From Myxococcus eversor (GTDB lineage: Bacteria; Myxococcota; Myxococcia; Myxococcales; Myxococcaceae), in NCBI RefSeq assembly GCF_010894455.1, contig NZ_JAAIXY010000003.1:372001-436000 (forward strand): 64,000 bases of DNA, read 5' to 3'. The notes below the pieces were generated by a model. It made no database searches and was not told the origin of the DNA. It saw only the letters and a list, made by a program, of their open reading frames with translations. Made by a program: the position numbers and the translations under genes. Shown here one piece after another: positions 26,618 to 38,582 of the stretch (its first letter is position 1; each line of letters starts with the position of its first letter).

Positions 26618-27880
26618 ATGAGCAACGGCCGAGGGCTCGTCATCGGAACGGCGGTGGTGCTGGCGGCACTCGCGGTGGCGGCGTACGTCGTCACGCGGGA
26701 GACGGAGCCTCCCGTGCTCGCGAGGAGCGGAGCGCTGACGGTGGCGAAGGCGCTCGGTGGGGGCGATGGCGGCACGGAGGGTTATGCGCGCGCCTTCGAG
26801 CCCCGGACATTCCACTTCCCCGAGGACCACGGCCCGCATCCGGAGTTCCGCACGGAGTGGTGGTACTGGACGGGGAACCTCGAGACCGCGGACGGGCGCG
26901 CGTTCGGATATCAGTTCACGCTGTTCCGCAACGCGCTGGCACCCGAGGCACCGACGCGGGACTCCGCGTGGGGCACGCGGCAGGTGTACCTGGGGCACTT
27001 CACGGTGACGGACGTGGCGGCGGGGCGCTTCCACGTCGAGGAGCGCTACAGCCGCGCGGCCTTGGGGCTCGCGGGGGCGAGCGCGAAGCCGTTCAAGGTG
27101 TGGCTGGAGGACTGGGAGGCGGCGAGCGTGGGTGAGGCGACGTGGCCGGTGCGGCTGCGCGCGCAGACGGATGAAGTCACGCTGGAGTTGTTGTTGGAGC
27201 CGGGCAAGCCGCCGGTGCTCGAGGGCGACCGGGGCTTGAGCCAGAAGAGCGCCGAGCCGGGCAATGCGTCGTATTACTACTCAATGACACGCATGCCCTC
27301 GCGCGGCACGGTGCGACTGGAAGGACAGACGTACGCGGTGACGGGTGAGAGCTGGATGGACCGCGAGTGGAGCACCAGTGCGTTGGGCGCGGACCAGGTG
27401 GGCTGGGATTGGTTCTCGCTCCAGCTCTCGGATGGAAGCGAGCTGATGTATTACCAACTGCGTCGCGAGGACGGGACGGTGGACCCGTTCAGCTCGGGGA
27501 CGTGGGTGCCTCCGGTGGGCGCGGTGGACAGCGCATCCGTGCACCTGGGCCGGGAGGACGTGGGGCTGGCGGTGCTGGACACGTGGAAGAGTCCGCGTGG
27601 CGGGGTGTATCCGTCGAAGTGGAAGCTGCGCGTGGAGAAGCTCGGGTTGGAGCTGACGGTGACGCCGAAGCTGGCGGACCAGGAGCTGCCGGTGAGCGTG
27701 CGCTACTGGGAGGGCAGCGTGGACCTGGACGGCGTGCGGGCGGGCCAGCCCGTGAAGGGGCGCGGTTACGTGGAGCTGACGGGGTACGCGGACACTGCGG
27801 CTTCGACACGACGGCCAGAGGCTCGGGCCCGGGGGACTCCGGAGCGAGAGACTCCGACCCGGACTCAGCCCAGGCCCTGA
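26618..27880 (+). CDS. AttH/CrtC-like lipocalin-fold protein
   Basis: The 420-residue protein has an N-terminal membrane anchor or signal (VIGTAVVLAALAVAAYVV). The body carries the family signatures: FPEDHGPHPEFRTEWWYWTG, GYQFTLFR, the pattern MDREW, and WDWFSLQLSDGSELMYYQLR. The family includes AttH and carotenoid 1,2-hydratase CrtC, both with two lipocalin-type barrels. Its position behind the ATPase and permease (four bases after the permease stop, with GGGAGGAG) fits the att-type trio. The last 29 residues after VELTGYA are Arg/Pro/Thr-rich and overlap the 3' end of the convergent gene, so they may be an extension by readthrough. Confidence 0.87.
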   Translation: MSNGRGLVIGTAVVLAALAVAAYVVTRETEPPVLARSGALTVAKALGGGDGGTEGYARAFEPRTFHFPEDHGPHPEFRTEWWYWTGNLETADGRAFGYQFTLFRNALAPEAPTRDSAWGTRQVYLGHFTVTDVAAGRFHVEERYSRAALGLAGASAKPFKVWLEDWEAASVGEATWPVRLRAQTDEVTLELLLEPGKPPVLEGDRGLSQKSAEPGNASYYYSMTRMPSRGTVRLEGQTYAVTGESWMDREWSTSALGADQVGWDWFSLQLSDGSELMYYQLRREDGTVDPFSSGTWVPPVGAVDSASVHLGREDVGLAVLDTWKSPRGGVYPSKWKLRVEKLGLELTVTPKLADQELPVSVRYWEGSVDLDGVRAGQPVKGRGYVELTGYADTAASTRRPEARARGTPERETPTRTQPRP

Positions 27881-28218
27881 ACCTGGATGTCGGGCAGCAC
27901 CTCGACAACGGACTGACGCTCGAGCACGCCACCTTGTTGGACCAGCTCGCGCCACTTGGCGACCGAAGCGGTGACGATGGCCTCTGACGACGACTTGAGG
28001 TCTTCCACCGACACGCCGGCTTCCCTGCCCAACTGGACGAGGAGCGGCGCCTTGAGTGCCTGGAAGTACGTCTCCATGGCAGCCAGGCGCTCTCGTTTGC
28101 TCGTCAGTCCATCGACACGAGGAAGGGCATCGCCCCCCTTGAACCGCAGCACGTACGAGCGCTGGGTCTGCGGGTCACGAACCCTCTCCAATTGATGAAC
28201 AAGCTCGGGATGGACCAT
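27865..28218 (-). CDS. Small helical partner protein behind the double-subtilisin gene
   Basis: The 117-residue protein is mainly helical (LTSKRERLAAMETYFQALKA; SVEDLKSSSEAIVTASVAKW) with one early strand (QRSYVLRFKGGD). It starts seven bases after the subtilisin stop, so it is almost certainly cotranscribed. Its end overlaps the 3' end of the convergent AttH-like gene by 16 bases. A small gene tied to a signal-less protease suggests an inhibitor, adaptor or substrate, but that is inference; no family is recognised. Confidence 0.68.
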   Translation of the reverse strand: MVHPELVHQLERVRDPQTQRSYVLRFKGGDALPRVDGLTSKRERLAAMETYFQALKAPLLVQLGREAGVSVEDLKSSSEAIVTASVAKWRELVQQGGVLERQSVVEVLPDIQVQGLG

Positions 28219-28225
28219 GGCAGCT

Positions 28226-31200
28226 CTATTCTATGGTGCTTCCGCCGCTGCGTCGCAAGAGGCTCTCCGGTACGAGCCGAAGGCCGCCACGCCCTGCCCG
28301 GTCGCTGGGCAGCGCACCGACATGCGAGAACAGCGCCTCCGTCAAAGCCTGGGCGTTGAGCTTGAGCGCCGGGTTTCGCTCCAGGAGCAGGGCCGCGATG
28401 CCTGCCACGAGAGGGCAGGCCATGGAGCTTCCATCCAGGGGGCCGAATCTCCCACCAGGAAGGCTCGACCAGACGCCTTCACCCGGAGCGCACAAATCAG
28501 GCTTTTGTAGCCCATTGTGCCGAGACACCGTTCCCCAATCGCTGAATGAAGCCACTTCGTTCCGCGCGTTGACGGCTCCGACCCCCACGGCGAGGTCATA
28601 GTTACCTGGGCTGCTGTGCTGGTTGATTCCCCATTCCCCCAGGTTTCCGATGGCGGCGATGGCCAGCGTTCCCGCGATTCGCGCGGTGCTCAGGGTGTCC
28701 CGGAGGAACTCGTCATAGCCAGGAATCCCCAAAGACAGGTTGAGGACGTCAACACCCGCGTCCCCCTCCGTCCCCCGGAAATTCTCCGTCAGCAACCAGT
28801 TGAGCCCTCTCGCAATCTGGACGCGTCCACCCCCCATTCCGTGTCCACCAGGAATCGGCTGATTGAGGACGCACGCCACAGCCAGGTCCGCATCAGGAGC
28901 GACCCCCGCGCTCTGCCCCGCGATGAGCCCGCACACGTGCGTTCCATGGCCACGGGTCGTATCCGCGTCGTGCGCACCCTGTTGAGTAGGCCGGCCCAGG
29001 AGGTCGAAATGGGCGAAGTGCACCTTGCGACCCTGGAACTCCTGGTGCGTGGCATCAATCCCCGTGTCGAGTACGCCGACCAGGATGCCCGCTCCTCTGC
29101 CTTCGACCAGCCGCTGTCCCTGCGCATCGATGACGCCCAGGTGTTCGAGGTGCCAGCGCGTGCGCGCTCCCGGCGCACCTCCGGACGGGATGGGTTCGAC
29201 ACAAGGAAGGATGACGTCCTCGTAGACGCGAGCCCCCAAGGCCTCCAGCACGGTGCGGTCCACCTGGTCGCCATCCAGCAGCAATGCCCCTACTCCCGCG
29301 AGCACCTCGAATGCCGGACGCAGGGCCGTGGTCGCCGCCTCCAGCATCCGCCCGGTGGAAGCCATCGCGGTGAATGCAACCAGGGACATGGCATCTTGTA
29401 CCGCGGCTCCGGCCCCTGACAGGGCGAGTCGCCCGAACGCCTCCAGGTAGTGGCCTCGCTCCTGAATCGCCGCGCGGTGGGACGTGGGTGCGCGCGTCGC
29501 GGAGAGGGCGCCGACAAGCCCCAGGCTCGTCATGGCCGAGGCCAGGACCGAAGGAGGAGGAACGACGAGCACCTGTCGGGAGGCCAGCTCGGCCTTCCGC
29601 TGGGGGCGCGTCCTCGTTGGTGCGGGGACCGCCATGGACGCCACCAGGTGCGACTCTGGCTCCCCAAGCCGGGTCTGGAGCGAAGACGAGGACCTCGCCG
29701 CGAGGGCGGTTCGCGCGAGCCCCTCGATATCCATGGCGTGGCTGGTCCAGAGCAACTCGATGGCATCAGCGAGTTCCGGCCCTCGCGACGACAGGCTGGT
29801 GACGAGCCCCAGGACCTTGAGCGCGGCCCAGCTCACGTCGTCCTTGGGCTGCGCCGGGAGGCCAGCGACAGGGGGAAACTCCCGGAGGCTCCGCGCGATG
29901 TCGAGCCGCCCATCCCCGAAGTACTTGTTGTGGGTGCGCTGTCCCCCGTCGATGGGCGTGTAGCTCTCGGAGCCTGCATCCCGTGCCCCCATCAGCAGGG
30001 CCCGGCGGCAGGCCTCGACACGCTCGACGGGCGAGAAGCCCTTGAGTTGCTCGCGGTAATAGGAGAGCCAGAGCGCGGCGGCACCCGCGACCTGCGGCGT
30101 CGCCGTCGAAGTCCCCGCGCCCGGTGCGTAGCCCTGTCCTGGCCGTGCCCACAGCACATCGGGCGTGGGCGCGCAGATGTCCACCTCGGGGCCACGGTTA
30201 CCGGACATCTCCCTGTCAGACCAGTAGGGTTGCTCTCCACGCGTGATTCCAGACACGGCAAGGACCCGGTTGAAGCGAGCGGGATAGACGACTCGCGACG
30301 GAGTCCGCAGGCCGAGGGGCAGCGGGAAGTTGTTGCCCGCCGCGGCGCAGATGACGACGCCCCGCTCGTAGGCGTAGTTGACCGCGTCCGCCCAGAGGCG
30401 ACTGGGAAGCCCTCCCATGCTGATGGTGATGACGTCCGCCCCCTTGTTGACGGCGTAGAGGATTCCGTACGCCATCGACTTCGTCCCGATGTGGATGACC
30501 GAGGGAGAGATTCGAATGGGGAGGATCTTGCTGGCTCGCGCGATGCCCTTGTACTGCGGATGGTCCGCCGCCAGCAGACAGAGCGTGCCCGTTCCGTGTC
30601 CGGGGGCCAAGGCGATACCACTATCCAATGGGTCGCTCGCATCCGCGCGGTCCCGGTCCCACAGGTCGATGCCTGGACTGACGAAGCGGTCGCGAGGAAC
30701 AGCCGGGTGGTTCGTATAACCCGTGTCCAGGTGCGCGATGACGATGCCCTCTCCTGGCACCTTCCCCGCATCCGCGATGAACGCCCACGCCGCGTGGGCC
30801 CCAACGACATCGAGATGCCAGAAGTCCAGCGCGGCGGCTCCCGCTTGAGTCCCGGAGGCAACCGCGAGCGTCTCCGGAACTGGATGGATGAGAATCGCAT
30901 CCGGTTCGGCGTACTCGACCTCGGGTTGAGTCAGCAGGGTCCTCACCGCGAACCAGACCTGCTCGTCCAGGGCGGAGGAGGAGAGGGCTCTGACCAGTCC
31001 AGAGTCCGGGAGCGCCAAGGACACCCATCGGTCCATCTCTCCCGAGGGCTCGACAGCGCCGGCCGCCAGGGTCCCCACGAGAGGCTCGATTCCGTCGAGA
31101 AGGCGGCCCACCGCCTTGAGCCCCGTCGCTTGCGCGAGACGCTCGAGGCGCGTCGGGGGCCCAGCGGCGAGCGTGGTGATGGGCTCGTGCCAGGTCTCGC

Positions 31201-31258
31201 GCAGCTTGACGTGAATCTGCCCTGTGAACTTGATGGACGGCGTGCCGGTGTCAGCCAT
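28226..31258 (-). CDS. Tandem subtilisin (S8) protease with two complete catalytic domains
   Basis: The 1010-residue protein has no signal peptide and should be cytoplasmic unless released by other means. Residues about 1-150 look like an I9-type propeptide, ending VEYAEPDAIL. The first S8 domain has HLDTGY (Asp near 177), GHGTGT (His near 220), AAAGNN and GTSTATP (Ser near 383). A helical linker of about 280 residues follows. The second S8 domain has LDTGID (Asp near 728), GHGTHV (His near 769), AIGN and GSSMACP (Ser near 943). Both triads are intact. ATG at 31258 follows GAGG at four bases. Two active subtilases in one chain with a coupled small gene is unusual. Confidence 0.88.
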   Translation of the reverse strand: MADTGTPSIKFTGQIHVKLRETWHEPITTLAAGPPTRLERLAQATGLKAVGRLLDGIEPLVGTLAAGAVEPSGEMDRWVSLALPDSGLVRALSSSALDEQVWFAVRTLLTQPEVEYAEPDAILIHPVPETLAVASGTQAGAAALDFWHLDVVGAHAAWAFIADAGKVPGEGIVIAHLDTGYTNHPAVPRDRFVSPGIDLWDRDRADASDPLDSGIALAPGHGTGTLCLLAADHPQYKGIARASKILPIRISPSVIHIGTKSMAYGILYAVNKGADVITISMGGLPSRLWADAVNYAYERGVVICAAAGNNFPLPLGLRTPSRVVYPARFNRVLAVSGITRGEQPYWSDREMSGNRGPEVDICAPTPDVLWARPGQGYAPGAGTSTATPQVAGAAALWLSYYREQLKGFSPVERVEACRRALLMGARDAGSESYTPIDGGQRTHNKYFGDGRLDIARSLREFPPVAGLPAQPKDDVSWAALKVLGLVTSLSSRGPELADAIELLWTSHAMDIEGLARTALAARSSSSLQTRLGEPESHLVASMAVPAPTRTRPQRKAELASRQVLVVPPPSVLASAMTSLGLVGALSATRAPTSHRAAIQERGHYLEAFGRLALSGAGAAVQDAMSLVAFTAMASTGRMLEAATTALRPAFEVLAGVGALLLDGDQVDRTVLEALGARVYEDVILPCVEPIPSGGAPGARTRWHLEHLGVIDAQGQRLVEGRGAGILVGVLDTGIDATHQEFQGRKVHFAHFDLLGRPTQQGAHDADTTRGHGTHVCGLIAGQSAGVAPDADLAVACVLNQPIPGGHGMGGGRVQIARGLNWLLTENFRGTEGDAGVDVLNLSLGIPGYDEFLRDTLSTARIAGTLAIAAIGNLGEWGINQHSSPGNYDLAVGVGAVNARNEVASFSDWGTVSRHNGLQKPDLCAPGEGVWSSLPGGRFGPLDGSSMACPLVAGIAALLLERNPALKLNAQALTEALFSHVGALPSDRAGRGGLRLVPESLLRRSGGSTIE

Positions 31259-31646
31259 GAGCCTCGGACCCAGAGAATGTGGGGTGGACGTTGCGGAAAC
31301 AGGTTCTGTGCGGCACGCCTGGACTGCAGTGGCCATGCCAATCAGACGTATCCGAGAAGAACGAGAATCTCCCCGCGAGGAACGGAGTTTCCCTGCCCTG
31401 GCCTGTTGATGTCTGTGATTGAAAGGGTAACGCCATCAACCCTTGCCCATCATCCAGCGCCATCCCGAGACTGTCACCTGGACAACATTTGTCGATGACT
31501 GGGGCGGTCCTGACCACTGATGCACCAAGTCATACGAGCTCCACCCCGAACACCTGAGCCAGAGGAAATCACGACACAACTGACAGGCCCCCAAAGCAAA
31601 CTCACACCGGGCTCTGCTACATTTCCCCCCTCACCGAGGGGGTGTC
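31259..31646. promoter_or_regulatory. Divergent intergenic region between subtilisin and membrane-protein genes
   Basis: The region must hold promoters for both genes. GAGGGGG before 31647 is the ribosome binding site of the membrane protein gene, and GAGG serves the subtilisin gene. A 7-bp inverted repeat GTTGATG / CATCAAC (31405-31411 and 31434-31440, 22 bases apart) is the only dyad I find. No recognisable sigma-70 or sigma-54 promoter stands out. Confidence 0.3.
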
Positions 31647-32516
31647 ATGAGTCATGACAGTGAAGCGAGCGCCAGTACCGGTGTGTCCGCCGTCGCCGCA
31701 GTGCAATCCGAAGTGCGCCTCGCGCCTCCAGAAACAGGCGCCGTCACTCCCGTCCCCCTCCCACAGAACCAGCGGCTGATGATGCTCACCACCGCGCTGC
31801 CACTGCTCAGTCTCGCGGCGGCGTGGTTCGTCGCCCCTGGCTGGGGCTACATCGCCACCTCCCTCGTGCTGCTCGCCTTCATCGCCGTGCTCGGACAGAG
31901 CATCACCGGGACTCCCTTCGGCGTGCTCATCAGCGAACGCAACAGCATGAGCCTGTCTCGCTTCCAGGCCGTCACCTGGACCGTCGTCGTCGTCTCCGGC
32001 TACCTGGCCATGGTCATCGCCCGCGTGAAGACAGGCACCCCCAATGCCGTCGACGTCGCCATCCCCCAGGAACTCTGGTGGGCCATGGGCATCTCATCCA
32101 CCTCCCTGCTCGGCACTCCCCTGCTGCTCAGCGGCAAGCGCTCCAAGACTCCTGACGCCAAGGTCGTCGATGCCACCGCCGCCCAGCTCGCGGAGACGTC
32201 CGACGAAATCAACGCCCAGCGCCAGGGCGCCCTCTACGCCAACAAAGGCATCCAGGACGCTCGAATCTCAGACATGTTCCAGGGCGACGAGGTCGGCAAC
32301 ACCGCGCAAATCGACATCGCCAAGGTGCAGATGTTCTTTTTCACCGCCATCGCCTCGGTGAGCTACTTCGTCGACATCGCCATGTCCCTCCGACGCGGCG
32401 GCTCCCTCACCAGCCTCCCAGAGCTCTCCGAAGGACTCGTCGCCCTCCTCGCCATCAGCCATGGCGGCTACCTCGTCAGCAAGACCACCGACCACTCCAA
32501 CTCCAAGCCCTCCTGA
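31647..32516 (+). CDS. Multi-spanning membrane protein of unknown function
   Basis: The 289-residue protein has a 45-residue cytosolic lead, then about six hydrophobic segments: LMMLTTALPLLSLAAAWFV, YIATSLVLLAFIAVLG, VTWTVVVVSGYLAMVIA, MGISSTSLLGTPLLL, QMFFFTAIASVSYFVDIA and GLVALLAISHGGYLV. A hydrophilic loop of about 70 residues sits between the fourth and fifth. The motif ISERNSMSLSRFQ just before the third segment looks conserved and functional. I know of similar unnamed membrane proteins in other bacteria but cannot name the family. The gene is divergent from the double-subtilisin gene. Confidence 0.72.
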   Translation: MSHDSEASASTGVSAVAAVQSEVRLAPPETGAVTPVPLPQNQRLMMLTTALPLLSLAAAWFVAPGWGYIATSLVLLAFIAVLGQSITGTPFGVLISERNSMSLSRFQAVTWTVVVVSGYLAMVIARVKTGTPNAVDVAIPQELWWAMGISSTSLLGTPLLLSGKRSKTPDAKVVDATAAQLAETSDEINAQRQGALYANKGIQDARISDMFQGDEVGNTAQIDIAKVQMFFFTAIASVSYFVDIAMSLRRGGSLTSLPELSEGLVALLAISHGGYLVSKTTDHSNSKPS

Positions 32517-32608
32517 GCCACCCGCCCGCCGTATGCTCGGCCCCGGCGCGCCCTCGCGAGCGCCGGGCGTCCGAGCACGCGAGCGCGCAAGCACGGAGGA
32601 ACGTCGCG

Positions 32609-33472
32609 GTGCCCAAGCCCCTGGTGGACGTGGACGCGGCCCCCGCCTCCTCCTTCTGCCTCACCGACACGCTGACGCCCTTCACCTCCGGCTGGCACAC
32701 CCACCGCCGCCACCAGCTCCTCTACGCCGCGCGCGGCGCCCTCCACCTGGAAGTCGCCGAGGCCCAGTGGCTCCTGCCTCCCCAGCGCGCCGCGTGGCTC
32801 GCCGCCGGCACCCGCCACCGCGTGCGCTCCACGCAGCCCGCCACCCTCTGCACCGTGTACCTGGAGCCCTCGCGCGTCCCCACCACCCCCGAAGGCCCCT
32901 GCCGCGTCTTCGTCCTCCCCCCACTCGCGCGCGAGATGCTCCTCTACTCCACCCGCTGGGGACCGGAGCGCTCACCCAAGGACGCCGTCGCGGAGAGCTT
33001 CTTCTCCGCCCTGGCCCACCTGCTCTCCGAGTGGGCCGCGGAGCCTCGCGAGTGGCGACTGCCTCGCGCCCGCACTCCCGAGCTGGAGCGCGCCATGGCC
33101 TACACCCTGGCCCGACTCTCGGGACCCGCCACCCTCGCGGGCGCCGCACGCGCGGCGGGCCTGTCCCAGCGCACCCTCGCCCGCCGCTTCGAGGACGAAG
33201 CCGGTACCTCCTGGCGCCGCTTCCTCCATGACGCCCGCATGCTGCGCGCCATGGAGCTGCTCGCCGAGGACGGCGCCCGCGTCACCCAGACGGCCTACAC
33301 CGTCGGCTTCGAGAGCCTCGCCGCCTTCACCCACGCCTTCACCGCCTTCACGGGTGAGAGGCCTCGCGACTTCCGCCAGCGCATCGCCCAGGGCACCACG
33401 GTCCCTCTTCCGAGCGCGACACCCCGCCCCAGGCGACCTGCCGGACGAGCCCCCCGAGGGCCACATGGGTAG
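32609..33472 (+). CDS. AraC-family transcriptional regulator
   Basis: The 287-residue regulator has an N-terminal cupin-type sensing domain (GWHTHRRHQLLYAARGALHLE) and a C-terminal AraC DNA-binding domain. Its two helix-turn-helix units are LAGAARAAGLSQRTLARRF and VTQTAYTVGFESLAAFTHAF, followed by FTGERPRDFR. The start is GTG at 32609 behind GGAGG. A Pro/Arg-rich tail ends the protein. The target is unknown; the next gene is a TetR regulator 72 bases downstream, with its own promoter-like site. Confidence 0.9.
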   Translation: MPKPLVDVDAAPASSFCLTDTLTPFTSGWHTHRRHQLLYAARGALHLEVAEAQWLLPPQRAAWLAAGTRHRVRSTQPATLCTVYLEPSRVPTTPEGPCRVFVLPPLAREMLLYSTRWGPERSPKDAVAESFFSALAHLLSEWAAEPREWRLPRARTPELERAMAYTLARLSGPATLAGAARAAGLSQRTLARRFEDEAGTSWRRFLHDARMLRAMELLAEDGARVTQTAYTVGFESLAAFTHAFTAFTGERPRDFRQRIAQGTTVPLPSATPRPRRPAGRAPRGPHG

Positions 33473-33507
33473 GCACATGCGGCACATGGGCCTCCACGAA
33501 CGAGGAC

Positions 33508-33536
33508 TTGCGATGACTGACTGACCAGATTACCAT
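33508..33536 (+). promoter_or_regulatory. Candidate promoter of the TetR gene, possibly giving a leaderless mRNA
   Basis: TTGCGA (33508-33513), a 17-base spacer and TACCAT (33531-33536) form a reasonable sigma-70-type promoter. Transcription would begin about seven to nine bases later, essentially at the ATG at 33545. No ribosome binding site precedes that ATG, which fits a leaderless transcript. Confidence 0.4.
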
Positions 33537-33544
33537 CCTGGTCA
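33520..33544. promoter_or_regulatory. TetR operator-like site upstream of the TetR gene
   Basis: A perfect 7-bp inverted repeat, TGACCAG / CTGGTCA with a 9-base spacer, ends one base before the TetR start codon and covers the probable -10 element. The 25-bp site shares 18 positions with a second copy before the efflux operon (34207-34231), including the outer TGAC-N15-GTCA. Autorepression is the natural reading. Confidence 0.65.
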
Positions 33545-34147
33545 ATGAGTTCCGACCCTCGCATCGCCATCCTCAAGGCCGCCGGCGAAGTCTTCGCCCG
33601 GTTCGGCTTCAAGAAGGCCTCGGTGGAGGACATCGCCAAACGCGCGGGCGTCGGCAAGGGCAGCATCTACCTGCACTTCGAGAGCAAGGAAGCGCTGTTC
33701 GAGGCGATTGTCCGGCAATCGCACGAGATGAGCCTCGCCGAGCTCAAGGCGAGCGTCCAGCGCGCCACGACGCCCGAGGCCCAGGTCCGCGCGTACATCC
33801 GCTGCAAGTTGGAGCAGAGCGTCCGCAAGCCCGACGGGGAGCGCATCGAGTTGGCCACGCTCTTCGAACTGGGCACTCAGGTGCAGCACCTCGTGCCCCA
33901 GATGCAGGAGGCGGACGCGGCCATCCTCGCGCGCGTCATCGAGGGCGGGGCGGCGCAGGGGGCTTTCTCCGTCAGCGACCCCCAGCTGACAGCGCGCGGC
34001 TTCGTGGAGCTCATCACCATGCTCGTCCCCAGGCTGATGACCCAGGAGACCTCTCCCCTGACGCTCCAATCCCTGGACGCCGCCTTCGAGGTCTTCATCC
34101 GCGGCCTCTCCGCCCCACCGCCCCACCCGGCCCCAAGCCCCCCATGA
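33545..34147 (+). CDS. TetR-family repressor of the adjacent RND efflux operon (probable)
   Basis: The 200-residue protein has the TetR N-terminal DNA-binding domain: ILKAAGEVFARFGFKKASVE followed by DIAKRAGVGKGSIYLHF and SKEALFEAI. The C-terminal helices would bind an inducer and dimerise. Its start codon directly follows an operator-like dyad, with no Shine-Dalgarno sequence. A terminator-like hairpin follows the gene, and the matched operator precedes the downstream adaptor gene. Together these argue that it represses both itself and the efflux operon. Confidence 0.88.
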   Translation: MSSDPRIAILKAAGEVFARFGFKKASVEDIAKRAGVGKGSIYLHFESKEALFEAIVRQSHEMSLAELKASVQRATTPEAQVRAYIRCKLEQSVRKPDGERIELATLFELGTQVQHLVPQMQEADAAILARVIEGGAAQGAFSVSDPQLTARGFVELITMLVPRLMTQETSPLTLQSLDAAFEVFIRGLSAPPPHPAPSPP

Positions 34148-34163
34148 GCTGACACCTTACGGA

Positions 34164-34200
34164 CCCCACTCCGTGCCCGGAGGGTTGGGGTGTTCGTTTG
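34164..34200 (+). terminator. Intrinsic terminator after the TetR gene
   Basis: CCCCA and CTCCG pair with CGGAG and TGGGG around a TGCC loop, with a 3-base bulge (34164-34190), and TGTTCGTTTG follows. The U-rich tail makes this a plausible rho-independent terminator separating the TetR gene from the efflux operon. Confidence 0.5.
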
Positions 34201-34206
34201 CCCGGG

Positions 34207-34231
34207 ACTGACCAGAAAACCAAATCAGTCA
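34207..34231. promoter_or_regulatory. TetR operator-like site upstream of the efflux operon
   Basis: The 25-bp site has the same start (ACTGACCAGA) and the same TGAC-N15-GTCA outline as the site in front of the TetR gene. It also contains GACTGA / TCAGTC at 34206-34211 and 34225-34230 as a perfect 6-bp dyad. It lies 53 bases before the adaptor start codon. Confidence 0.62.
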
Positions 34232-34283
34232 CTCAGTGCCGGATGCCTGTGAAGTCCCCGGCCCCACGACGAGGAACGCAGCG

Positions 34284-35399
34284 ATGAAGACGACCTTGAA
34301 GGCAGCAATGGTGGCGGTGGCCGTGGTGGCGGGCGCGTGCGGCGGCGGCGCCAAGCCCGTGGCGCCTCCTCCTCCCTCGGCGCAGGCCGCGCAGAAGCCC
34401 GTGGGCGTCAAGGCCGTCACGCCGGCCACGAAGCTGGAGGCGAGCGTCCTGCAGGCCACCGGCAACGTGCGCGCCAGGCAGGAGGCGACGCTGAGCGCGG
34501 AGGCCTCCGGCACCCTCACCAAAGTCACCGTGAATGCGGGCGACGCGGTGAAGCGAGGACAGGTGCTCGCGCAGCTCGACACCTCCAATGCGCGCCTCAC
34601 CGCCAACCAGGCACGCGCCGCCAAGGCCGCGGCTGAAGCGGCGCTGGAGGGCGCGAAGACGGAGGTGGAGCGGGCACGGACGCTGGCGCAGTCGGGCAGC
34701 CTCGCGCGCGCCTCGCTCGACAAGGCCGAAGTGGGCTACCGCCAGGCGCAGGCCCAGGCCGAGCAGGCCGCCGCGGTCCTCGCCAGCGCGCAGGAGACGC
34801 TGCGCGACGCCACCCTCACCGCGCCCTTCGACGGCGTCATCACCACCCGCAGCCGCAACGAGGGCGACTACGTGACTCCGGGAACGGCCATCTTCGGCCT
34901 CGTCAACCCGCAGGCGCTGGAGGTGCGCGCCCCGGTGCCCGAGGCCTTCGTGGACCGCGTGAAGGTTGGCACCATCGTCAAGGGCACGCTCAATCCCTCC
35001 GGTGCTCCGTTCGAGGCGAAGGTGCGGAGCCTCGGCGCCATCATCGACTCGCAGACGCGCACCGTCGAAGTCCTCGCGGACGTGCTGCCGGCGAAGAGCG
35101 AAGGCGTCGTCCTGCGCGCGGGCGCGCTGGTGGAGCTGGACTTCTCCAACATGATGGCCACCGACGACGCGCCGGGACAGGCGGGGGTCTTCCTCCCCTC
35201 GCAGGCCGTCAACTCCAAGGGCCAGCAGGGCTTCGTCTGGGTGGTCCAGGACGGCAAGGCGCAGCGCCGTGACGTCAAGGTGGAGCGCGTGCTGCCCGGC
35301 TTCGTGCGCGTCGTCCACGGGCTCGGCCACGAGGAGCGCGTCGTCGCGGACGCCAGCTTGCCGCTCCAGAACGGCGTCGCGCTCCAGGTCGTGCAGTAG
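34284..35399 (+). CDS. RND efflux periplasmic adaptor (membrane fusion protein)
   Basis: The 371-residue protein joins the inner-membrane pump to the outer-membrane channel. It starts at ATG 34284 behind GAGGAA with a lipoprotein-type signal (VAVAVVAGACGGG). The lipoyl/hairpin part shows ATGNVRARQEATLSAEASG, VNAGDAVKRGQVLAQLD and the helical hairpin (ARTLAQSGSLARASLDKAE). The second lipoyl half reads ATLTAPFDGVITTRSRNEGD, and barrel and membrane-proximal domains end the chain. It is first in a four-gene efflux operon. The substrate is unknown. Confidence 0.9.
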   Translation: MKTTLKAAMVAVAVVAGACGGGAKPVAPPPPSAQAAQKPVGVKAVTPATKLEASVLQATGNVRARQEATLSAEASGTLTKVTVNAGDAVKRGQVLAQLDTSNARLTANQARAAKAAAEAALEGAKTEVERARTLAQSGSLARASLDKAEVGYRQAQAQAEQAAAVLASAQETLRDATLTAPFDGVITTRSRNEGDYVTPGTAIFGLVNPQALEVRAPVPEAFVDRVKVGTIVKGTLNPSGAPFEAKVRSLGAIIDSQTRTVEVLADVLPAKSEGVVLRAGALVELDFSNMMATDDAPGQAGVFLPSQAVNSKGQQGFVWVVQDGKAQRRDVKVERVLPGFVRVVHGLGHEERVVADASLPLQNGVALQVVQ

Positions 35400-35438
35400 C
35401 CCTTCTCCTCCCTCCCTTCTTCGACGAGCGCCACTGCC

Positions 35439-38558
<3,120 letters not shown>

Positions 38559-38582
38559 GACACGAGCCCACGCCCCGCTGAA

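Noticed and set aside
27790-27880. Possible frameshift at the end of the AttH-like gene
   Set aside because: The last 29 residues are odd, but the domain is complete before them and the frame ends normally, so a simple extension is enough.
33462-33488. Three CACATG repeats after the AraC gene
   Set aside because: Spacing of 12 and 9 bases is irregular and the first copy lies inside the AraC reading frame. No function can be argued.
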